From NCBI RefSeq assembly GCF_029504395.1, contig NZ_JAQFIF010000010.1, positions 62,001-126,000 of the forward strand: DNA of 64,000 nt, given 5' to 3'. The translations under genes and the position numbers were made by a program. Numbering within the stretch: the first letter of the stretch is position 1; each line of letters opens with the position of its first letter. This stretch comes from Arthrobacter sp. ES3-54 (GTDB lineage Bacteria; Actinomycetota; Actinomycetes; Actinomycetales; Micrococcaceae). The notes below the pieces were generated by a model. That model was not told the origin of the DNA. It ran no database searches and saw only the letters and a list, made by a program, of their open reading frames with translations. Below are positions 1 through 10,645 of this stretch, one piece after another.

Positions 1-1
1 G

Positions 2-1051
2 ATCGAGTTGCGCGGCGCCGCGGGCGCCCTGGTGCTGAACAATGCGCGGGGAACCGTGGAGCTGCACGAATTCGATGCGACGGGAGGCCACACTGTCCTC
101 CTGGAAGGGAACCGGGTGGTGACCGGAGCCGCGGACGGCGCGGGGACGCTCGTGGTGAGTTTCAGCGATTCGACCACGGCCGGTGATTTGGCCGTGCTCG
201 ACGGCGGGCAGGTCCGCCGCCTGACGGACTTCTCCGCGCCTCTGCGCAGCGTGGCGGGCATCAGCGAGACGCAGGAACTGACTTTGCCATCGGCTGACGG
301 GTACCCGGTCCATGGCTGGCTCGTGAAGCCGGCAGGCCCCGGCCCGCACCCGGTGCTGCTGAACATCCACGGCGGCCCTTTTGCCCAGTTCGGCGTGGCC
401 CTGTTCGACGAAGCCCAGATCTATGCCGGGGCCGGTTACGCCGTGCTCATGTGCAATCCGCGGGGCTCGGCCGGCTACGGCCAGGAGCACGGACGGTCCA
501 TCAAGGAGCGGATGGGAACCGTGGACATGCAAGACGTCCTCGCCTTCCTAGACGGGGCCGTGGAGAAGTTTGAGGACCTGGACGGCGCGAATGTCGGCAT
601 CATGGGCGGATCCTACGGCGGCTACCTGACGGCGTGGACCGTCAGCCACGACCACCGCTTCCGGGCGGCCATAGTCGAGCGCGGTTTCCTGGATCCTGTG
701 AGCTTCACGGGTTCTTCTGACATCGGCTGGTTCTTCGGCGGGGAATACACCGGCCCTTCGGCGGAGCAAATGGCGGCGCAGAGTCCCATGGCCCGCGTGG
801 AGAACGTACGGACGCCGGCGCTAGTGATCCACAGCGAGGACGACCTCCGATGCCCCGTGGAGCAGGGCCAGCGGTACTTCACCGCCCTCAAGCAGCAGGG
901 CGTCGAGACCGGATTCCTAGTATTCCCGGGCGAGAACCATGAGCTGTCCCGGTCCGGCACTCCGCACCACCGGAAGCAGCGGTTCGATGAAATCCTGAAG
1001 TGGTGGGCACGCTACCTGCCATCCGCCGGAAATCCGGCACCGCAGCCCTAG
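2..1051 (+). CDS. S9 family peptidase (prolyl oligopeptidase type), C-terminal part
   Basis: The reading frame is open from the first codon of the window, so the N-terminal beta-propeller part lies outside it. About 350 residues are seen: the end of the propeller, then an alpha/beta-hydrolase catalytic domain. The nucleophile motif GGSYGG (about residues 201-206), an Asp in HSEDDLRCP and a His in GENHELS make the Ser-Asp-His triad of prolyl oligopeptidases and acylaminoacyl peptidases. The expected role is hydrolysis of short peptides in the cytoplasm. The TAG stop overlaps the stop codon of the convergent deformylase gene. The family is clear; substrate preference (dipeptidyl versus acylaminoacyl) cannot be read from this part. 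Confidence 0.9.
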   Translation: MELRGAAGALVLNNARGTVELHEFDATGGHTVLLEGNRVVTGAADGAGTLVVSFSDSTTAGDLAVLDGGQVRRLTDFSAPLRSVAGISETQELTLPSADGYPVHGWLVKPAGPGPHPVLLNIHGGPFAQFGVALFDEAQIYAGAGYAVLMCNPRGSAGYGQEHGRSIKERMGTVDMQDVLAFLDGAVEKFEDLDGANVGIMGGSYGGYLTAWTVSHDHRFRAAIVERGFLDPVSFTGSSDIGWFFGGEYTGPSAEQMAAQSPMARVENVRTPALVIHSEDDLRCPVEQGQRYFTALKQQGVETGFLVFPGENHELSRSGTPHHRKQRFDEILKWWARYLPSAGNPAPQP

Positions 1052-1719
1052 TCCTCCGCCGGGTCCGGCAGGAACCCGAGTTCCTGCCGGGCGCGGCTGA
1101 TGTCCGGCTGGGCCCAGCGGGCGGAGTATTCGGCAGTGTTGCTGATGGAGCGCAGCTCGGCCCGGTCAAGAAACAGGACCCCATGCAAATGGTCGGTCTC
1201 ATGCTGGACAATCCGGGCCTGCCAGCCGGTGAAAGTCCGCTCAAGGTGCGTGCCGTCCGGTGCCGTGAAGTCGAGCTGGACCGATTCCGGCCGCAACACG
1301 GCCGCCTGCAGGCCTCCGATGGAGAGGCAGCCTTCGTAGAACGCCACGGACTTCTCGCCGAGGGGCCGATAGCTCGGGTTCAGCATGGCAAAAAACGGCA
1401 GCGGCTCCCTCCCGCGGACTGCAGCGACGTCGGGATCGACCGCGAACTGGTCCTCCAGCACGGCGAGCTGCAACGGAATCCCAAGCTGCGGTGCCGCCAG
1501 GCCGACGCCCGGGGCCTTGTGCATCACGCTGCGCATGAGGTCGATGAGGTGGCCAAGTTCGGCGTCACTCAACTGGCCGTCAAACGGTGCCGCCACGTGC
1601 CGGAGCACCGGATGCCCTGCCTGGACAATCGGCGGCAGGATACCCACGTCCAGGATCTCCTGTACGGCCTCGCTGATCCGGGCGGCGCTGTAGTCGGTGG
1701 GCCTGGCTTCAAAGGACAT
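1048..1719 (-). CDS. def: Peptide deformylase
   Basis: This 223-residue protein removes the formyl group from the N-terminal Met of new polypeptides, using a metal ion. All three family motifs are present: GVGLAAPQLG (71-80), EGCLS with ligand Cys131, and QHETDHLHG with ligands His173 and His177 and catalytic Glu174. The usual HEFDH is HETDH here, a change outside the ligands. The protein is longer than a minimal deformylase because of an N-terminal extension of about 30 residues. It converges on the S9 peptidase gene and their stop codons overlap. A second def copy is common in actinobacteria, so this may not be the only one. Confidence 0.95.
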   Translation of the reverse strand: MSFEARPTDYSAARISEAVQEILDVGILPPIVQAGHPVLRHVAAPFDGQLSDAELGHLIDLMRSVMHKAPGVGLAAPQLGIPLQLAVLEDQFAVDPDVAAVRGREPLPFFAMLNPSYRPLGEKSVAFYEGCLSIGGLQAAVLRPESVQLDFTAPDGTHLERTFTGWQARIVQHETDHLHGVLFLDRAELRSISNTAEYSARWAQPDISRARQELGFLPDPAED

Positions 1720-1728
1720 GCCCCCAGA

Positions 1729-2775
1729 CTACTGGCGGCCGCACGCCTTCGTAACAAAGTCATAGATCCGGCCGCGAAGTCGGCTGCCGGCGTCGATCTT
1801 CAGGACACCCTCCCGGCCCGCCACCCTGACCCGCAGCGGCAGGAGCGTGCCCACCTTGTCTTCGGCCACGGCGTGGGGATCGCAGCGGGCGGGCCGGATG
1901 CCCAAGCGGACTTCCGCAGGGGGCCCGCCGGCGCGGAGCGTTAGCGAATGCGGCCAGGGCGCTTGCGGGGCCTCCGCCAGGAGTGTGGTTTCCTCGACCC
2001 GGTCAATCACCAGCCCACCGGCGCTTCCAGCTCCTGGACCGCTGGCGGCGCGCGGTTGGATCAGCAGACGCACGACGGCGGTACGCCCGTCCGCGGCGAC
2101 CTCAAGGTTCGGAGCCAGTGCGACCGCGGCCACGGCGGAGGCTTCCCGGGTCAGGCACATCTCGGAGTTGTTCCGTGCCAGGACGCCGAACGGGTCTGCG
2201 GCCGCGGCGGTGGCGTCGGCTGGAGGCGGCAAGGTTCCCTGCTGGACAGTGCCCTGTTGCACAGTGCCCTGTTGGGCGGGTCCCTGTTGGGCGGCGCCCT
2301 GCGGCACTGCCAGCCGGAGGGCGACAAATGCGGTGCCCGCGTCGGTGCCGGATGCAGCTCCCGGCCCACTTGGGGCCGGAGACGGGGCGCCGCATTCCGG
2401 CGCGGGCAGCGGCGCCGGCAGGCTCTTCGTCTGTCCGGGCGGAAGCTCTATCCCGCCGGTGCGCGCCGGCCACGTGATCGGCGCCGCGAACAGCGGGCTG
2501 GTCAGTTCCGCACCGAGGACGGTCAGGGGAGCGCCGGTGGTGTTGGTGAGCTGGATTTCGATGATTTGTTTGCTGTAGTTGTCGCGGAACTGGCTGATTT
2601 CCGCGGTCACAGGGGTGGTGGGGACCAGTGTCGCCGTCTCCTTCGCCGAGGACGTGGTGCCGCCGGAGCCACCGCCGGTACCGGCGCTGCAGGACGCCGC
2701 TACGCCCAGCACGGCCGCGGCAGCAGCAACCCGCAACAGGATGTGGAGCCGGAGCGTCACAGGAAGGCCGTCCAT
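1729..2775 (-). CDS. Putative lipoprotein with Gln-rich repeat
   Basis: No family is recognised with confidence. The N-terminus is a hydrophobic signal peptide ending in VAASC, a lipobox, followed by a Gly/Ser-rich linker, so the mature protein is probably a lipid-anchored surface protein. The first half holds a beta-rich domain with an ISQFRDNYSKQIIEIQLTN stretch. The middle has four five-residue QQG-type repeats encoded by 15-bp DNA repeats. The conserved-looking C-terminus has an RCDPHAVAEDK stretch. The start is uncertain: an ATG at 2775 or a GTG two codons upstream at 2781, neither with a strong ribosome site. Cys residues in the C-terminal half could form disulfides outside the cell. 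Confidence 0.75.
   Translation of the reverse strand: MDGLPVTLRLHILLRVAAAAAVLGVAASCSAGTGGGSGGTTSSAKETATLVPTTPVTAEISQFRDNYSKQIIEIQLTNTTGAPLTVLGAELTSPLFAAPITWPARTGGIELPPGQTKSLPAPLPAPECGAPSPAPSGPGAASGTDAGTAFVALRLAVPQGAAQQGPAQQGTVQQGTVQQGTLPPPADATAAAADPFGVLARNNSEMCLTREASAVAAVALAPNLEVAADGRTAVVRLLIQPRAASGPGAGSAGGLVIDRVEETTLLAEAPQAPWPHSLTLRAGGPPAEVRLGIRPARCDPHAVAEDKVGTLLPLRVRVAGREGVLKIDAGSRLRGRIYDFVTKACGRQ
2237..2296. repeat. 15-bp tandem repeat (four units) inside the lipoprotein gene
   Basis: Four adjacent 15-nt units, each starting ccctg(c/t)tg, lie at 2237-2251, 2252-2266, 2267-2281 and 2282-2296. They encode the QQG-type pentapeptide repeats of the lipoprotein on the minus strand. Units of this kind change copy number by slippage without breaking the frame. 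Confidence 0.85.
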
Positions 2776-2799
2776 GCGCACAGTCTATTCCGAGGGGTT

Positions 2800-3648
2800 T
2801 CAGAGCGTGACGTGGCCTTTGATGACGGTGCGGCTGCTGCCGCCGACCCAGATGGCGTCCGCTTCGCTGGTGATCGTGAGGCGTCCGCCGCGGCCGAGGA
2901 CGGTTCCTTGCTGGACGGTGAAGTTCCCCTCGACTGCACCCTCGCTGCGGAGCCACTGGGCCAGCCCGGCGTTGACGCTGCCGGTCACCGGGTCTTCGTC
3001 CACACCGTGGCCCGGCGCGAACGCGCGGACCTCGAAGTCCGCGGGGCCGCCGTCTTTGTAGGCGCCGATGACGCCCATGTTGAGCTGGCCCATGACGGAG
3101 AAGTCCGGCTGGAGGTCAAGGACCTGCCGGGCGGACTCCAGCCGGATGCCGAGCCAGCCGGGGCCGTTGTCGATCCAATTGCTTCCCAGGACCTGATCGG
3201 CGGTGATGCCGAGGCTGGCAAGGACCTGGTTCAGGGTGGCCGCTTCCACAGGGCCGGACTTGGTCAGGGGCGGGGCCTGGAAGGAAAGTTCCGCCTCTGC
3301 GCGCCGGATCTTGACCAGCCCGGCCCCGCACTCCTGGATCAGCTGTTCCATGTTGTGCGGCTGACCGCCGTGTTCCAGCCAGGCGTGGGCGGATCCGAGC
3401 GTCGGATGCCCGGCGAAGGGAACTTCGGCGCGTGGGGTGAAGATCCGGAGCTTGTAGTCTGCCGCCGGATCGGTCGGCGTCAGCAGGAAGGTTGTCTCTG
3501 ACAGATTGGTCCAGTTGGCGAAGTTCTGCATCTGCTCGGTGGACAACCCATCGGCGTCATGGACGACGGCGACCGGGTTGCCGGCCTTAGGTCCGGGGGC
3601 GAACACATCTACTTGCGAGAACGGGCGTGAGGATGCGGCAACGGTCAT
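2800..3648 (-). CDS. PhzF family isomerase/epimerase
   Basis: A 282-residue protein of the PhzF (phenazine biosynthesis-like) fold. The N-terminal FSQVDVFAPGPKAGNPVAVV and LSETTFLL stretches carry the hallmark active-site Glu of the family. The second half has the usual PVTGSVNAGLAQWL glycine-rich region. Characterised members isomerise small carboxylic acids, but most genomic members have unknown substrates. No phenazine genes are nearby, so the name should not be taken as a pathway call. The start is supported by AGGAG ten nt upstream of the ATG. It lies 18 nt upstream of the lipoprotein gene and may be co-transcribed with it. Confidence 0.9.
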   Translation of the reverse strand: MTVAASSRPFSQVDVFAPGPKAGNPVAVVHDADGLSTEQMQNFANWTNLSETTFLLTPTDPAADYKLRIFTPRAEVPFAGHPTLGSAHAWLEHGGQPHNMEQLIQECGAGLVKIRRAEAELSFQAPPLTKSGPVEAATLNQVLASLGITADQVLGSNWIDNGPGWLGIRLESARQVLDLQPDFSVMGQLNMGVIGAYKDGGPADFEVRAFAPGHGVDEDPVTGSVNAGLAQWLRSEGAVEGNFTVQQGTVLGRGGRLTITSEADAIWVGGSSRTVIKGHVTL

Positions 3649-3802
3649 GTGGTTCTTTCTCCTGTACGAAATTGAAATGCGGCCAAGGGCGCTCCGATAA
3701 AACCGTAATGTCCAACTGGCTTCACAATAAAGGTCCAGTTTGAAAAAGTGGCCGGGACGATCACGGCCGCGATTGAGGGCGAGTGCGGCGATGCCCTGTG
3801 TG

Positions 3803-3850
3803 CTGACTAATGCCCAATTCTCTGACTAATGCCCTGTGCTGCCTAATGCA
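3803..3850. repeat. Short direct repeats ctgactaatgccc
   Basis: The 13-mer ctgactaatgccc occurs at 3803-3815 and 3822-3834. A variant, ctgcctaatgca, lies at 3839-3850 and covers the end of the flavin hydroxylase gene. The repeats sit in the 193-nt spacer between that gene and phzF. No function is apparent. Confidence 0.6.
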
Positions 3851-5051
3851 TAGTGAAGCGGCGGGCGATCAGTGCATTCACCGCCGGGACCGCTGCGACG
3901 CCTCCGATGGCCCGGTTCCGCGCCGCCAAGAGTCCGTCCGGGAGGGGCCGGCCCAGGGCCATGTTGATTTCGGCCTGGCGTGTGGCCCTCGCCGCCGCCC
4001 GCAGCCGGGTGCGTTCAAAGGTTCTTAGGGCGGCTTCTACCTCTTGGCCGCGCACGGCAGCCGACACGATCGGTGCCAGCGCCGCAGCGTCCAGCCAGCC
4101 CAGGTTCATGCCCTGCCCGCCGATGGGGCTGACTTCATGGGCCGCATCGCCGATCATCACTACCCGTCCGGTCACCATCCGGCGGGTCAGGCGCGTGCGG
4201 ACGCCGAAGCGGCTGAGCATGCTGTTGGTCCCGGCGTCGATGGAGAGCCCCGTCCGCTCGCGCACGCAACGCATGAGCCACCGTGCGTCACCGCCCTGAC
4301 CGCCGGCAGCGGAGTCGCCGGGAGTGCTGTCGCCCGTAGTACTGTCGCCAATCGTGAGGCTGCCTGCAGTGACATCGCCGGCGCCCAGCCGGGCCACCCA
4401 GCGGCGGCGCTGACCGGGCAAGGGGAAAGACTCCACGATGCCGGCCCCGGCCAGGAAAAGCGCGGCGTCCGGACCGAACCCGGTGTTGTCGGCGAAGTCA
4501 CCCATGAGGTAGCTGTCCGGGTACTCCTTCATGCGCAAGGCGCCGCCCCGCAGCGCCCGCACCGTGGAGCGCACGCCGTCGGCGGCGATAACCAGCGGCG
4601 CCGTGTAGTGAAGGGGGCCGCTAACGGAAACGGCTTCCACGGTGACCCGGGCGCCGTCGTCGGACAGCCGGGTGAGCCGGACGCCGCGGTGCAGGGCGCC
4701 GTCGTCGTGCTCATTGACCCGCCGCTCCAGCAGCGCCTCCGTACGGCTCTGGGGGAGGGAAAGGATGAAAGGAAAACGGTCCGAGACGCCGGCAAAGGAC
4801 ATTTGGGCGAGGCATTTACCGCCCCCCAGTGCCACTCCGCGTCGGATCGGGACTCCTTCGGCAACCAAGGCCTCGGCAACTCCGGTTCCGGCGAGCGCGG
4901 CCAGCGCCGGTGGATGGATGCCGATGGCACGCGAATGCGGTTCCGGTGCGCTCCGCTGTTCCAGGATCTGCACATCGATGCCATCCTGCAGCAGCAGCGA
5001 GGCCATGAACAGTCCCACCGGGCCGGCACCTATGATCAGCACGTCAGCCAA
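3843..5051 (-). CDS. FAD-dependent monooxygenase of the type III PKS cassette
   Basis: A class A flavoprotein hydroxylase of about 402 residues. The Rossmann motif IIGAGPVGLF is at the N-terminus, a DG-type motif (ADGVRSTVR) is in the middle, and the second FAD motif GDAAHEVSPIGGQGMNLGWLDA is near residue 300. The preferred start is TTG at 5051, with GGAGAGG ten nt upstream; it overlaps the end of the methyltransferase gene by 8 nt, pointing to coupled translation. A longer frame to 5129 would add an atypical Cys-rich leader. As last gene of a PKS-methyltransferase-hydroxylase set, it plausibly hydroxylates the polyketide-derived aromatic ring, as SrsC does in Streptomyces griseus; that role is inferred from order. 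Confidence 0.9.
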   Translation of the reverse strand: MADVLIIGAGPVGLFMASLLLQDGIDVQILEQRSAPEPHSRAIGIHPPALAALAGTGVAEALVAEGVPIRRGVALGGGKCLAQMSFAGVSDRFPFILSLPQSRTEALLERRVNEHDDGALHRGVRLTRLSDDGARVTVEAVSVSGPLHYTAPLVIAADGVRSTVRALRGGALRMKEYPDSYLMGDFADNTGFGPDAALFLAGAGIVESFPLPGQRRRWVARLGAGDVTAGSLTIGDSTTGDSTPGDSAAGGQGGDARWLMRCVRERTGLSIDAGTNSMLSRFGVRTRLTRRMVTGRVVMIGDAAHEVSPIGGQGMNLGWLDAAALAPIVSAAVRGQEVEAALRTFERTRLRAAARATRQAEINMALGRPLPDGLLAARNRAIGGVAAVPAVNALIARRFTMH

Positions 5052-5721
5052 GGGCAGCGGGCCTCTCCGGATGGTCGCCGTCGGGAGTGTCCAGCAGCAG
5101 CAGGTTCCGGAACGGGGCGTGGCGGGCAACTGTCCAGCCGGCGGGAGCTGCGGCGGCCAGTTCCGCGGAGGTGTAGCTTCGCCGGATCGAGGTCAGCCCG
5201 TCCTGCCGGATGTAGGAGTTGGTGAGCACCCAGGAGCCGGCAAAGAAGAGCGCGTAAGCGGCGGGGTTGCGGCGGATGTCGTTGTGGACCACAGTGCCAC
5301 GCGACAACATGGCCGATTCGGCGAGGAACGCTCCCAGCCCGTCGAGGTGGTGCAGCACATGGTTCGACACCACGACGTCGTACCGGTGGCCGTCTTCGAG
5401 CAGCTCGGCAGAGCTCGCCTGGCGAAACGTCACGTCCGCCGCCGCGTGGCGGGAACGGGCGAACAGGATTGCCCGCGGATCCGGGTCAATGGCCGTGACC
5501 TCGAGCCGCAGTCCGTCCCGGGCGGCCCATCGGGCAAGCAGAACCGATAGGTCGCCCCCGCCGCACCCGATGTCCAGCAGGGACGCGGGAGAGTCCGCGG
5601 ACAGCCGCGGCCGGATCCGGGTCCGATAGATGCCGCGCCAACCGGCCACCACACGGTTGACGAGCGCGAACTGGGCATAGGTGCGCTCCAGGCGGCCCGG
5701 ATCGCAGCCGGGCAGGTCCAT
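5044..5721 (-). CDS. Class I SAM-dependent methyltransferase
   Basis: A 225-residue soluble methyltransferase. The SAM-binding motif I LLDIGCGGGDLSVLLARW is at about residues 48-65, followed by the acidic AIDPDPRAI stretch and NHVLHHLDG, typical of the Methyltransf_11/25 fold. It lies between the type III PKS and the flavin hydroxylase and overlaps the latter, so methylation of the PKS product is the natural guess. The srs operon methyltransferase is a membrane ICMT-type enzyme, so this one is only functionally comparable. The frame stays open for about 33 codons upstream of the ATG, to a CTG at 5820 next to the PKS stop, so the protein may be longer. Confidence 0.88.
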   Translation of the reverse strand: MDLPGCDPGRLERTYAQFALVNRVVAGWRGIYRTRIRPRLSADSPASLLDIGCGGGDLSVLLARWAARDGLRLEVTAIDPDPRAILFARSRHAAADVTFRQASSAELLEDGHRYDVVVSNHVLHHLDGLGAFLAESAMLSRGTVVHNDIRRNPAAYALFFAGSWVLTNSYIRQDGLTSIRRSYTSAELAAAAPAGWTVARHAPFRNLLLLDTPDGDHPERPAALG

Positions 5722-5816
5722 TTCCTCGACGGCCTCGGACGCGCGGTCCCGCAGGAGGGCCGCCCGGAGGCGTTCCCTGCCCTGCTTCGCGCTCAGCGGT
5801 TTCAGCGTGGCCGCTT

Positions 5817-7085
5817 TCAGACCCGCACCGCCACTGGGTCCGCCGGTTCCGCGGACTCCTGCCGTTGGGCCGCAGCGGACTCCTGCCGCTGGGCCGCCGC
5901 GGGCGGCGGGGCGGCCAGCCTCGTGAAGAGCGCCGTTTCCACCGTCAGGCCCGGGCCGAAGGCCATCGAGCAGATCCGTTCGGCGCCGGGGGCACCGGGG
6001 GCACCGGAGCTGGTCCCGGCGTCGTCCGCGGCCGCGTCCCTGACCGGCAGGTCCAGGATGTGCTTGAGGACGAACAGGACGGTGGCGCTGCTCATGTTGC
6101 CGAAGTTCCGGAGGGTTTCGCGGGCGGGGACCAGCTGTTCGTCGCTGAGGTCCAGCCTGGACTGGACCTTGTCCAGGATGCTCCGGCCGCCGGGGTGGAT
6201 GCCCCAGTGCTGGATGTCGCGGTAGGGGAGTCCCTGCAGCGAACTGTCGCGGGACAGGAGAGGTTCGAGGGCGCCGATGATGTGGTCGTCGATGATGTGG
6301 GGGACATAGTTTCCCAGCACCATCTCGAAGCCCTCGTCGCCGATGTTCCAGGCCATCGAGTCCTCCCCGACGGGCGTCAGAACGGTTTCGAAGTGGTCCA
6401 GCTGCAGCAGGGCAGGTTCGTCCGGAATGTCCCGCGCCGTGATGATGGCCGCAGCGGCGCCATCGGCGAACAAGGCCGATCCCATGATGGTGTCCGGATC
6501 GTTGGAGGTCCGGACGTGGAGGGAGCAGAGTTCGGCGCAGACCACCAGCACCGTTGCATTAGGGTCCGCCTCGCAAAAGGACTTCGCGGCCCGCAGCGCC
6601 GGGAAGGCGGCGTAGCACCCCATGAAACCGAGGTGGTACCGCTGGACGGCCGGGTCCAGGCCGAGGGCACGGACAATCTTGTAGTCCGGGCCCGGATTGA
6701 AGAAACCGGTACAGGAGACGGTGATCAGGTGGGTGATGTCCTGCGCATCGACTCCAGGACAGGCGTCCAGGGCTTTTTGGGCGGCCTCGATGAAGAGCTT
6801 GGTCGCTTCCGTGGCGAAAATGCCGTTGCGGATCTTGGTGCTGGGGCTGAGCACCAAGCCGGTGGCCGGGTCGAAGAACTGGGGGTCTTCCGCCCGGCTG
6901 TCCGTGGTGAGTTCCTCGACTGCCGTATGCCGGGTGTCAATGGCTGCGGAGTCAAAGCACGTGTTGACCAGCCGGGATCCGAGCCGCGTGAGGCCTGGCT
7001 GGGCGGCGAACACGGCCCTGGCCTCGGGCTGGACCAGGATGGTTGGCGGGACTGCAGTTTCTAAGGACCTCAGGTAGACCGTCAT
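5817..7085 (-). CDS. Type III polyketide synthase
   Basis: A 422-residue chalcone/stilbene synthase-fold enzyme that extends an acyl-CoA starter with malonyl-CoA and cyclises the product in a single active site. The triad is visible: Cys125 in ITVSCTGFF, His297 in HWGIHPGGRS and Asn330 in NFGNMSSATV. The GFMGCYAAFPALR stretch also fits bacterial alkylresorcinol/alkylpyrone synthases. The C-terminus carries two copies of AAAQRQES from a 24-bp tandem repeat. First gene of a three-gene minus-strand cassette with a methyltransferase and a flavin hydroxylase. The product cannot be read from sequence; a methylated, hydroxylated resorcinol or quinone lipid is the leading hypothesis. Confidence 0.95.
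   Translation of the reverse strand: MTVYLRSLETAVPPTILVQPEARAVFAAQPGLTRLGSRLVNTCFDSAAIDTRHTAVEELTTDSRAEDPQFFDPATGLVLSPSTKIRNGIFATEATKLFIEAAQKALDACPGVDAQDITHLITVSCTGFFNPGPDYKIVRALGLDPAVQRYHLGFMGCYAAFPALRAAKSFCEADPNATVLVVCAELCSLHVRTSNDPDTIMGSALFADGAAAAIITARDIPDEPALLQLDHFETVLTPVGEDSMAWNIGDEGFEMVLGNYVPHIIDDHIIGALEPLLSRDSSLQGLPYRDIQHWGIHPGGRSILDKVQSRLDLSDEQLVPARETLRNFGNMSSATVLFVLKHILDLPVRDAAADDAGTSSGAPGAPGAERICSMAFGPGLTVETALFTRLAAPPPAAAQRQESAAAQRQESAEPADPVAVRV
5851..5898. repeat. 24-bp tandem duplication at the 3' end of the PKS gene
   Basis: Two adjacent 24-bp units at 5851-5874 and 5875-5898 differ at two or three positions. They encode a repeated AAAQRQES segment after the conserved PKS core, so the tail length is probably variable between strains. 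Confidence 0.8.
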
Positions 7086-7190
7086 GGTTCATTCTCAGTG
7101 AGCCCGCCGCCAAAGACAATGGACGGACCCGGGATTTGGCACGACGGCCCGGGCTGGACAACGTCGGCGCGAAGTAGCACGATCTCACAT

Positions 7191-7640
7191 GTGACCAGCA
7201 AACCCGACCCTGCGCAGCACTTGCGCGACCTCGCGCTGCTGCGCCGCGTCCGTGACCGGATGGACCGGGAGTACGCGCAACCGCTCGACGTCGAGGCCCT
7301 CGCCCGCGGTGTGCACCTGTCCGCCGGGCACCTCAGCCGCGAGTTCCGTCTCGCGTACGGGGAGTCGCCGTACAGCTATCTGATGACGCGGCGCATCGAG
7401 CGCGCGATGGCGCTGCTGCGCCGCGGCGACCTCAGCGTCACCGAGGTCTGCTTCACGGTCGGCTGCTCGTCCCTGGGCACCTTCAGCACCCGCTTCACCG
7501 AACTGGTCGGCGTGCCGCCCAGCGTCTACAGGCGCGAGGCTGCCCGTGCGACCGCGGGGATGCCGTCCTGCGTGGCGAAACAGGTCACCAGACCGGTCAG
7601 GAATCGAGAAGTGCCGGCCCCCGAACCGCAGCTAGCATGA
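7191..7640 (+). CDS. AraC family transcriptional regulator
   Basis: A 149-residue regulator that is little more than an AraC DNA-binding domain with two helix-turn-helix motifs: QPLDVEALARGVHLSAGHLSREFRLAYG, then LSVTEVCFTVGCSSLGTFSTRFTELVGVPPSVYRR. GTG at 7191 is preferred because the conserved part starts just after it. The frame extends back to 7098, but those residues look like non-coding translation. The GTG is not preceded by a clear ribosome site, and a tcacatgtga palindrome sits on it, so the message may be leaderless or the site an operator. It overlaps the VOC gene by ATGA and should control the regulator-VOC-UvrA-like operon. Confidence 0.88.
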   Translation: MTSKPDPAQHLRDLALLRRVRDRMDREYAQPLDVEALARGVHLSAGHLSREFRLAYGESPYSYLMTRRIERAMALLRRGDLSVTEVCFTVGCSSLGTFSTRFTELVGVPPSVYRREAARATAGMPSCVAKQVTRPVRNREVPAPEPQLA

Positions 7641-8056
7641 ATTTCATGGACATCAACATTCACGCGAGTTTCCTCCCACACAACGATCCCGACGCCGCCG
7701 TCGCCTTCTATCGCGACACGCTCGGCTTCGAGGTCCGCAACGACGTCGGCTACGGCGGGATGCGCTGGATCACGGTCGGCCCGGCCGACCAGCCGGGCAC
7801 GTCCCTCGTCTTGGAGCCGCCGGCCGCCGACCCCGGCGTCACCGACGACGAGCGCCGCACCATCGACGAGATGATGGCCAAGGGCACTTACGCCCGCATC
7901 CTCCTGGCCACCAAGGACGTCGACGCCACCTTCGAGCGGCTGCAGGCGAGCGGCGCCGAGGTGGTCCAGGAGCCGACCGAGCAGCCCTACGGGGTCCGCG
8001 ACTGCGCTTTCCGTGATCCCGCGGGCAACCTGATCCGCATCCAGCAGCCGCTCTGA
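7637..8056 (+). CDS. VOC family (glyoxalase/bleomycin resistance-like) protein
   Basis: A 139-residue vicinal-oxygen-chelate protein. It has the beta-alpha-beta-beta-beta pattern starting INIHASFLPHNDPDAAVAFYRDTLGFEVRND. The second half has a VVQEPTEQPYGVRDCAFRDPAGNLIRIQQP ending, typical of glyoxalase/dioxygenase-like and drug-binding members. The start overlaps the stop of the AraC gene (ATGA), and the next gene is a DrrC/UvrA-like protein. A regulator, VOC protein and UvrA-like protein together suggest a resistance or detoxification unit; the ligand is unknown. Confidence 0.88.
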   Translation: MNFMDINIHASFLPHNDPDAAVAFYRDTLGFEVRNDVGYGGMRWITVGPADQPGTSLVLEPPAADPGVTDDERRTIDEMMAKGTYARILLATKDVDATFERLQASGAEVVQEPTEQPYGVRDCAFRDPAGNLIRIQQPL

Positions 8057-8180
8057 GCCGTCCGCGGACGCGGGACAAGCGGATGCAGGACCAGGAGGCC
8101 CAGCCGGGAGCTGGTTAGATAGAGCAAAAGCGACGCTGAGGGAGACCGCGCAGGCGGCCCCACAAACAGATGGAGACACC

Positions 8181-10571
<2,391 letters not shown>

Positions 10572-10645
10572 CTGGTCCGGCTGGTCGCGGCGCCTTCGGC
10601 CCCGGCGGGACCGGGTGTCATCGAGCACCACGAGCTCGCCGGGGA

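Noticed and set aside
1948..3501. Plus-strand frame of about 517 codons opposite the lipoprotein and phzF genes
   Set aside because: Both opposite-strand genes have clear family motifs and starts; this frame has none.
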